DNA of 64,000 nt from Paraphaeosphaeria minitans. Taxonomy: Eukaryota; Ascomycota; Dothideomycetes; Pleosporales; Didymosphaeriaceae. This document shows positions 58,001 to 64,000 of this stretch, piece after piece (positions within the stretch are counted from its first letter, which is position 1; every line of letters begins with the position of its first letter). The stretch lies in the NCBI GenBank assembly GCA_015832175.1, contig WJXW01000001.1, positions 2,046,001 through 2,110,000 on the forward strand, in the 5' to 3' direction. Under the pieces are notes generated by a model. It did not search any database. It was not told where the DNA came from and saw nothing but the letters and a program-made list of their open reading frames with translations. Made by a program: the position numbers and the translations under genes.

Positions 58001-59482
58001 ATGCACTCCTCCCTGCAAGAAATATGCACATCAACCCGTGCCCTCCTCGCCAGCATCCCTCCCCTCCAGGACTCCACCCTCCTGTCCGCCGGCCGCGCAC
58101 CGCTCTCTCTCCTCCCCGGCGACCCACAAACATGTCTGCGCCTCGCCTACCAGCAACTACACGCCGTCCCGTACCGCGAGGTCAAGACGTGCTGGCGGCG
58201 GTTGTACGTTGATGCTGCGCTGTGGGTAATTGTCGGGATCATTGAAGGAGCGATTGGAGATGAGAAAAGTGGCGATGGGTGGGTCAGTCAGGTTGTCGAG
58301 ACGCTTGACATGGCGTTGATATTGACGGGAGCGGTGGGTAGGGAAGAGGTCGTGGGGGCGTGGTTTGAGGTGCTGGAGGAGGTTGTGGGTGGGTGCGCAG
58401 AGGGCCGAGGGAGGCCGAGAAAGAGGAGGAAAGTCGAAGGGGATGATGAGCTTCTGCATACGTTCCCGGACAATATTGCCGTGACGCCGAATATCAAGCA
58501 TCCAATCCCACGGTTTCAAAGGCTCAGTTTGTCCGCGTTCGAGGCCAAAGTGACGGATCCGGAGACTCAGATACCGCTGATCATCGAGGGCGCGATACAG
58601 CACTGGCCCGCGTTCGAGGAGGACCGCGCGTGGAAGAAGCCAGGGTACCTGATGCGCAAGACGCTGGATGGGCGGCGATTGGTTCCCGTTGAGATTGGAC
58701 GGAGCTACACGGATGCGGGATGGGGACAGAAGATCCTGACCTTCCAAGAATTCATGAGGGAATACATGCTCGAGCTGGATACACCCACACCCGCAGCCGC
58801 AGCCTCAGAGCCTCGCACGAATGGAAATCCGACAAGCGACAAGGCATCCACCGAAAGCCCGTTGCCGGGAGCAAAACACGACAACAAAGGCTACCTCGCC
58901 CAGCACGACCTCTTCGCACAAATCCCCTCTCTGCGCGCCGACATCGCCATCCCGGACTACTGCTACACCTCCCCAGCCGCCCCACCCAGCAACCTTTCCA
59001 ACGTCAAAGCCGTCGACGAGCTCGACGAGCCACTGCTAAACGCGTGGTTCGGTCCCGCAGACACCATATCCCCGCTCCACACGGACCCCTACCACAACAT
59101 CCTCGCGCAAGTCGTGGGACACAAGTACGTGCGACTCTATGCGCCGTGTGAAACAAGCAAGATGCATCCGCGCGGGACGCAGGACGACGGTGTCGACATG
59201 AGCAACACGAGCTGCGTAGACCTGGACGTTGCCATGAGCGTCTGGGATGAGATTTCCTGCTGGGAGGAGCCGAAGGGTCGTGGGCGCCCAGGCGAGCACG
59301 GAAATGGAGAGGCGGAAGCAGTCGACGATGCAGGGACGCGGCATCGGTATCCTGGCTTCCGAACGGCGCGCTACGTGGAAGGCGTTCTGGGGCCGGGAGA
59401 CTGCTTGTATGTGCCTGTGGGGTGGTGGCATTATGTACGCAGCTTGACGCCGAGTTTCAGTGTGAGTTTTTGGTGGAATTGA
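58001..59482 (+). CDS. JmjC-domain protein, KDM8/JMJD5-like
   Basis: A single-exon frame encodes 493 residues. The C-terminal half is a cupin-type JmjC domain. It starts at HPIPRFQRLSLSAFEAKV with the PLIIEGAIQHWPAF strand. It has the iron ligands H360 and D362 in ISPLHTDPYHNILAQVVGHK, and the final ligand H477 in YVPVGWWHYVRSL. A closing FSVSFWWN motif is typical of the JMJD5/KDM8 group. The N-terminal half is helical with a basic patch RGRPRKRRK (about residues 136-144) that may be a nuclear localisation signal. Family members are Fe(II)/2-oxoglutarate oxygenases acting as protein arginyl hydroxylases, with histone demethylation also claimed; the target here is unknown. It lies 380 bp from the RIP-mutated block. 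Confidence 0.92.
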   Translation: MHSSLQEICTSTRALLASIPPLQDSTLLSAGRAPLSLLPGDPQTCLRLAYQQLHAVPYREVKTCWRRLYVDAALWVIVGIIEGAIGDEKSGDGWVSQVVETLDMALILTGAVGREEVVGAWFEVLEEVVGGCAEGRGRPRKRRKVEGDDELLHTFPDNIAVTPNIKHPIPRFQRLSLSAFEAKVTDPETQIPLIIEGAIQHWPAFEEDRAWKKPGYLMRKTLDGRRLVPVEIGRSYTDAGWGQKILTFQEFMREYMLELDTPTPAAAASEPRTNGNPTSDKASTESPLPGAKHDNKGYLAQHDLFAQIPSLRADIAIPDYCYTSPAAPPSNLSNVKAVDELDEPLLNAWFGPADTISPLHTDPYHNILAQVVGHKYVRLYAPCETSKMHPRGTQDDGVDMSNTSCVDLDVAMSVWDEISCWEEPKGRGRPGEHGNGEAEAVDDAGTRHRYPGFRTARYVEGVLGPGDCLYVPVGWWHYVRSLTPSFSVSFWWN

Positions 59483-60903
59483 GGGGGTTCGAATTTTTGT
59501 TTTTGCTGCGTTGGCCTGGAGAGCAGGGGAAATGCGATCGGAAAGCGAGGAAGGGGACGGACTGGTGGGAAGGAATGGGTGGTCTGTGAACGCTGATGGA
59601 CGTGGTCGTGGTGGGAAGAAACAAAAAAATCGAGCATTTTGTTTTTGGACTTGGAGATCGCATGTGCAAAGCATCCTTTGGAAGCTTCGTAGGGTGCACA
59701 AAGGGTGGGATAGCACCCCTTCTAATTCCTTCCTCTCCGGGAGACAAATTCGTGTTCCAAAGATTTGGGGAAGATGCGGCTAAAGAGATGGTGGTGCGAG
59801 ATATTCTTTGAAAGACGACTGATCTGGGTCGCTGTGGTAGGGCTGCTATGCCAGACAGACCTCACCAAGTGTCGTGCCAAAGCAGTAGTGTCAGAGTCGG
59901 AGTACGAGTTGAACACAGCTTGCCCACATCTCGTTGCCGACGGTTGGGGCGAAGACTCAGATCGTTCTGGGCGAACAGCCCAGAATCCTAGCACGAGCAT
60001 GGCGAGGTCTAATTGGTAATCACGGTAGTGAACTATACACACGAGGTCGCAGGAGAAAACACTTGCGCCAAAAACCGGGTACGTTTGAGAGCGGCAAAAA
60101 CTCCTGCTCCCGGTCGCTTGCTTGATTATCTGCCAGCAGTAGGTAGGCTCGGTCAAATCTGTCTTTCCACATCTCTTGGATGCAAGTCTTCACCGCAAAC
60201 TCTCTCCCCAGCGCGAGGCTGACCCGAGGGGGTGTGTGTGTGTGTGTGCTTCCAGTAAGGCAAAGCAGCCAGGGCGATGCAGTATACGGCTGTTTTTGAG
60301 CAGGGATCCATCATCCATCTTACTTTCGGAAATCTTTTGTAGTGGTGTTCGGAGTAAAGGCGGCTCGTGGTAGGTAATCCTTGTCGTCATCGTCGCAGTA
60401 AGATTTTACGAAAAAAATAATAATAAGAAAGGTAAAGAAAATAAACAGACCGTAGAGTGGAACCAGAATAGACATTCCTCTGCGTTGTGCCCGAAATACA
60501 ACACAGCTTCGTTCACCGTTGTGACGCCTTTGAGGATCTGACTGGAACGTTGTGCTTGATTCTGCCCCAGAACTGCGCCGGGATCTCACGTTTCCTTTCG
60601 TAGATCACATGGTCCGTACAACCGCGATCCTGCCACAACTTCAGCGTAGACAAATGATGGAATCGAGTCAACTCATATGCCAGACCAAGGAGTTCCTGAA
60701 CACATGCATGCAAAAAAGCGAAACAAACTAAACCAGAAGCGGGTCATGAAGTGAAAAGATAATGCTCTACGTTCAAACAGGCTACGGAGATTCAGATAAA
60801 TAGAGGCTGTTTTCATGAAAGTGCCGTCATGCAATGCAAAGATCTTAATCCTGGCAACCTTTCTAACGCCACGATTCTTTGTTGTCGACACCAGTTGATA
60901 GTT
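59483..60903. other. Convergent intergenic region, no gene seen
   Basis: About 1.4 kb lies between the 3' ends of the JmjC gene and the GH16 gene. It holds a GT microsatellite at about 60232-60247 and an AAT/AAG-rich patch near 60410-60440. Short frames on both strands show no motifs. Confidence 0.55.
60232..60247. repeat. (GT)8 microsatellite
   Basis: An uninterrupted GT run in non-coding sequence. Confidence 0.9.
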
Positions 60904-62182
60904 CTACGCCCGTTGAAACAGCTTAATCGAGTTGAACTCAAAGTAAGTGTTTGTGAAATCGCTCGGATGGCTAGCAACCCAAGACTTGCAGTCATTAGTG
61001 GCCGTTTGTTTGGCGCATTGCCCGGCATAGTTGGTGTTGTTGAAATCATCGCCAGCCCAGCTGCCACAGAAGGTAATGTTAATAATCTGAAATGCGTCAG
61101 AACAGCGGATGTGTAGGAATACCAATGCACGAAAGCAAGGGGACCTTGACTAGAAAGGGTCTGATCGACTTACAATATGGAATCTCTGGAAAGCTTTATG
61201 GAAGTCGCAGCTCTTGGGCGTAATGTGCACGGTCGGCGCTTTAGTCCATGCATCTGGACTTGGGTTCGCCGAATTCAGATCAGCAGGAACCTCGTTCTTC
61301 TTGAAGTGCCAGATCCTTATCCGCTCTCTTTCGACTTGCAGTGCAATGACCTTGTACTGGTCGTTGAAAGGTTGGTTGAAAGTTCCCTCCTCTGCATGGA
61401 AACTGCAGCCCTGGGAGGATGGGCCATTCGATGCCCAGTGACAGTTCGTGCTCTTTTCGGGCACCAGACTGCCTTTCTGTATGTTTATGGTACACTGCTC
61501 CGAGGTATAAAAGGAGTGAGTATTGGCCGTGTGCACATTGACGTTTTCGAGGATGTCGATCTCGGCATAGGTCGGCGGGTCAGGTCGTTCGCCCTGGTAG
61601 ACCCAACTAAATGCTCGTTAGCACATCCGACGATGCTCGACTCCACGGAGTCGTATTTTTGGTATTAGCGCAAGCAAACTGGTGGATCGCTTCGCATGTC
61701 TAAGCAGATCGGACGAGGAAGTCTCTTACAAAGCGGGCCACATGCCGCATCCTTTCACAGGAACATGTGCGAAGTCCGCCACAAGCAGACCGTTATCAAA
61801 ATTACCCCAGCTCTGGAGTCGTATGCTTTTACGCCCTGAGCCTGTAGCACTGTATGTGTTCTTCGAGTCAACACCTAGCCGGACCTTGCCGTTGTTGACC
61901 TTGGCTAGGCCCGACGAAAGAGCTTCATCGATGCCCACATATTGAGCGAATCCGTGGGTGAAGACGTCAGCACTCTATTAAAATTGCGGCATGGATTAGC
62001 CAAATAACTACAAAGTTACACTGGCCCAATCGAAAGGAGCAATAATTGTCTGTAAAATAACCTACATCGATGAAGTTGAAATTGTCCCAGAAATTGGAAG
62101 CATTGTAGTTCCAGACTGGCTGATAAGCTGCCAGGACTGGTATGGCAAATGAAGCCAAGAAAAGTAAGGAGTATGTATACAT
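60904..62182 (-). CDS. Secreted GH16 family beta-glucanase
   Basis: Four exons (62066-62182, 61730-61974, 61174-61606, 60904-61086) give 325 residues. A signal peptide covers about residues 1-19. The GH16 catalytic motif is intact as E136-I-D138-I-L-E141 in TYAEIDILENV; Glu136 would be the nucleophile and Glu141 the acid/base. The preceding GCGMWPALFWVYQ block, which spans the second intron, and the closing ITFCGSWAGDDF block across the last intron are typical of fungal endo-1,3(4)-beta-glucanases of the EglC/ENGL1 type. The protein is likely extracellular and acts on 1,3-1,4-beta-glucans or fungal/plant wall glucan; exact specificity is not readable. The first exon ends at GAT|GTAGG and the acceptor is TTTAATAG. 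There is no GPI signal or C-terminal module. Confidence 0.92.
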
Positions 62183-62281
62183 CACGCTCTAACGGATACA
62201 CGAGAAGAAGATAGACGGTAGCTTGAAGCCTCGTTGAGTGAAGACAACTGCTGAAGTACAAAATACGAGAACCTGCCAGAG

Positions 62282-62287
62282 TTTATA
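62282..62287 (-). promoter_or_regulatory. TATA box of the GH16 gene
   Basis: On the minus strand the sequence reads CATATAAAC, about 100 bases before the ATG at 62182. Spacing matches other TATA boxes in this window. Confidence 0.55.
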
Positions 62288-63767
62288 TGCACCTCAACTA
62301 TCGAGAGGTACACGAATTTGCATCTTGGTCAATGGCTCATGCGATAGAGGATCATGAAGGCTCACAAAAAGTGTCGTAATCATTCGCCCGGTGCCTGATG
62401 GATGCGTCTGATGTCGGTCTGAGCCAGCGCCACCTGGGTGTCGGGCGTAATACATGACAAGAGCAAACGTCGACGTAAGACTCTTATGCTGGAGGAATGC
62501 GTGACATGGGGTGAAGATCTGACAGGCCGAAAGGGGAACACTGCTCACAGACCGTTGGCTAGACGAGGACGCCTTCAAAAGACCGATTCCACTGAAGCAT
62601 CTGCTTGCCAACTAACAGTGGAATCCCTACACCTTCTAACTCAAATTATCACTGTGAGATGGTTTCATCCATGTCGAACGGGCTAAGAGTCGTGTATCAG
62701 GACATTTAGCTTCTTTTCTCTTCTTAGAAAACGCTCCACAAGGCAAAATTTAGGATGCGCCTCGTTACGTATGTCTCCCAGGTTCTGTTTTGTGTATTTC
62801 CTCACAGAACCCGATCCGTGAGCCATCGATGTGCTTTTCTCAAACCCGTAGGGCAGAAATCTAGCTCAGCCTTGCATGGGATTCGACACGGGGCGAGAAC
62901 CCACCGACCGATCAGAAGCGCTTGGCCGAATATCTAGAGATGCTTGCAAGTGCCAGAAAGAGTTTCCATCCCCAGTCTTAGTTGCACGTTGGGTTTCTGA
63001 TATGGATCAATCAAGTGCTCAGAGACCCCGGGAGTAAGCGATGGCGCAGTCTAGGGGTGGCCAGCCCTACAGATTCCCTGGCCGGCACATATCCCTGCAG
63101 GTCCCTTGCCAGAGTGTCATGAGATCTGCAACATTGGTATTTGTGCGGAATAAATTTGGTAAATCTCTTTACGGGCCTTATCAAATAGTTGGTGGAGGCG
63201 AGTGGTATTGGCCGCGTTGGCGTGGATGCCTGTTTAAATTCCACAGGAGATCTCATTTCTCAGAACACAATGCTGAGGACTCTATATGTGATTGAACCGC
63301 CCGAACTGGTTGGAGATCTGGGATAAGCTTACAACCCCTGGGGGCAGCTTTTGGTCTCTATAGGTTCGCCTTTCTCATCGTTTGGCCTTGCCTGAGTAGA
63401 ACCGTTGCATTATCGAACCACTGTCAGATCGCCTTCATCAAATGCTACATTTTCTTAGACGATGCAAAATCTTGCAAATTGGACGGTGCGGCTGATTATA
63501 AGCATTAGGTATCGTGTACAGGAATCTCTGAATTCAAATGTCGCGAAGCAGTGCATTTTCGAACTCGCTATCTATATATTACATAACTCCCCACCACCAC
63601 CACCATTCGTGCCTTTTCATAGCTTTATAAATCAAGAACCACAGTCCGTCATCACTACCACCATCAAATAATCATAATCCACCTCGTTCGGACCGCCTCT
63701 TGCAGCATCAGAATTTATCGTCGTCTGCTACCCCGGCAATATACAGACCTCCCGGAGCCGTAAGTCT
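62288..63767. other. Intergenic region, no gene seen
   Basis: About 1.5 kb lies between the GH16 promoter and the 3' end of the partial gene at the right edge. Only short motif-free frames are present. A CCACCACCACCA run is near 63590-63605. No tRNA could be folded by eye. Confidence 0.5.
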
Positions 63768-64000
63768 TCACAACAGAGCCGCAGCCGCACCGATCGCAAC
63801 AGGAAAGGCCACGACAGCATGAGGGAAGAGCTTCTTAGCAGCACCGAGGAATTCCGCTTCTCCAGTCGGGGTTGGGGTTGATTGTGTCCCGGTAGCAGCG
63901 CCTGTGGTGGCAGCACCAGAGGTGGAAGTAGGAACCGCAATCGCGGTCTGGAGCAGCGCAGGTGTCTTGGTGTACGTCTCCCGGTCGCCCTGGAATGCGA
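63768..64000 (-). CDS. Partial C-terminus of a probable GPI-anchored surface protein
   Basis: On the minus strand an open frame enters from the right window edge and stops at 63768, giving the last 76 residues. After AFQGDRETYTKTPALLQTA comes a Ser/Thr/Pro/Gly-rich linker (STSGAATTGAATGTQST). A hydrophobic end, HAVVAFPVAIGAAALL, follows without a charged tail. A Ser/Thr-rich linker plus a hydrophobic C-terminus is the layout of GPI-anchored cell-surface proteins of fungi. The catalytic or structural domain lies outside the window, so no family can be given. Confidence 0.65.
   Translation of the reverse strand, partial: AFQGDRETYTKTPALLQTAIAVPTSTSGAATTGAATGTQSTPTPTGEAEFLGAAKKLFPHAVVAFPVAIGAAAALL

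Overview
This window comes from the nuclear genome of a filamentous ascomycete. The genes carry short introns (about 40-110 bp, plus one near 230 bp in the reticulon gene) with GTRAGT-like donors and CTRAC-like branch points. The families are typical of Dothideomycetes, most likely Pleosporales: LsdA/Rds1 ferritin-like protein, a pisatin-demethylase-type P450, a Pth11/rhodopsin-like receptor and small cysteine-rich secreted proteins. A large AT-rich block looks mutated by repeat-induced point mutation (RIP). The lineage is inferred; no marker gene fixes the species.

Left gene-rich arm (1-33.76 kb), in order: a truncated unknown gene (-); LsdA-like secreted ferritin-domain protein (+); two cysteine-rich secreted proteins (-); a cytochrome P450 (+); a very small secreted protein (-); an unrecognised 549-residue protein (+); a histidine-phosphatase-superfamily protein (+); a 711-residue membrane protein with a large non-cytosolic domain (+); a short M35-type metalloprotease (-); an MFS sugar-type transporter (-); a 374-residue polytopic membrane protein (-); an EamA/DMT transporter (+); a reticulon (-); and a seven-helix Pth11-like receptor (+). 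Most of these needed splicing to be rebuilt, and exon coordinates are in each entry. I see no tRNA, rRNA or CRISPR array.

Transposon block (33760-57621, 23.9 kb). The AT-rich block resolves completely into five nested elements, each with matching target-site duplications. The outermost is a short TIR element (about 0.96 kb when emptied, TTA duplication, PIF/Harbinger-like). It was split by a Ty3/Gypsy chromovirus (A3, + strand, AAAAA duplication). A3 was in turn hit twice: by a second chromovirus in opposite orientation (A1, ACTCC duplication) and by a small gag-only LTR element (B, TTAAG duplication). A1 was then hit by a third chromovirus (A2, CCCAT/CCTAT duplication). All coding regions carry many TAA/TAG stops from RIP-like transitions.

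The most unusual feature is an extra antisense reading frame between pol and the 3' LTR in all three chromoviruses. Its cysteine spacing, once RIP transitions are allowed for, resembles a fungal Zn(II)2Cys6 cluster, and a charged, coiled-coil-like segment follows. A1 and A3 share one version of this frame and one U3. A2 has a different version and a different U3, although pol and the R/U5-side half of the LTR are shared.

Right arm (57.6-64 kb): a JmjC-domain (KDM8/JMJD5-like) gene begins 380 bp from the transposon block. It is followed by a GH16 glucanase gene and, at the right edge, the C-terminus of a probable GPI-anchored surface protein.
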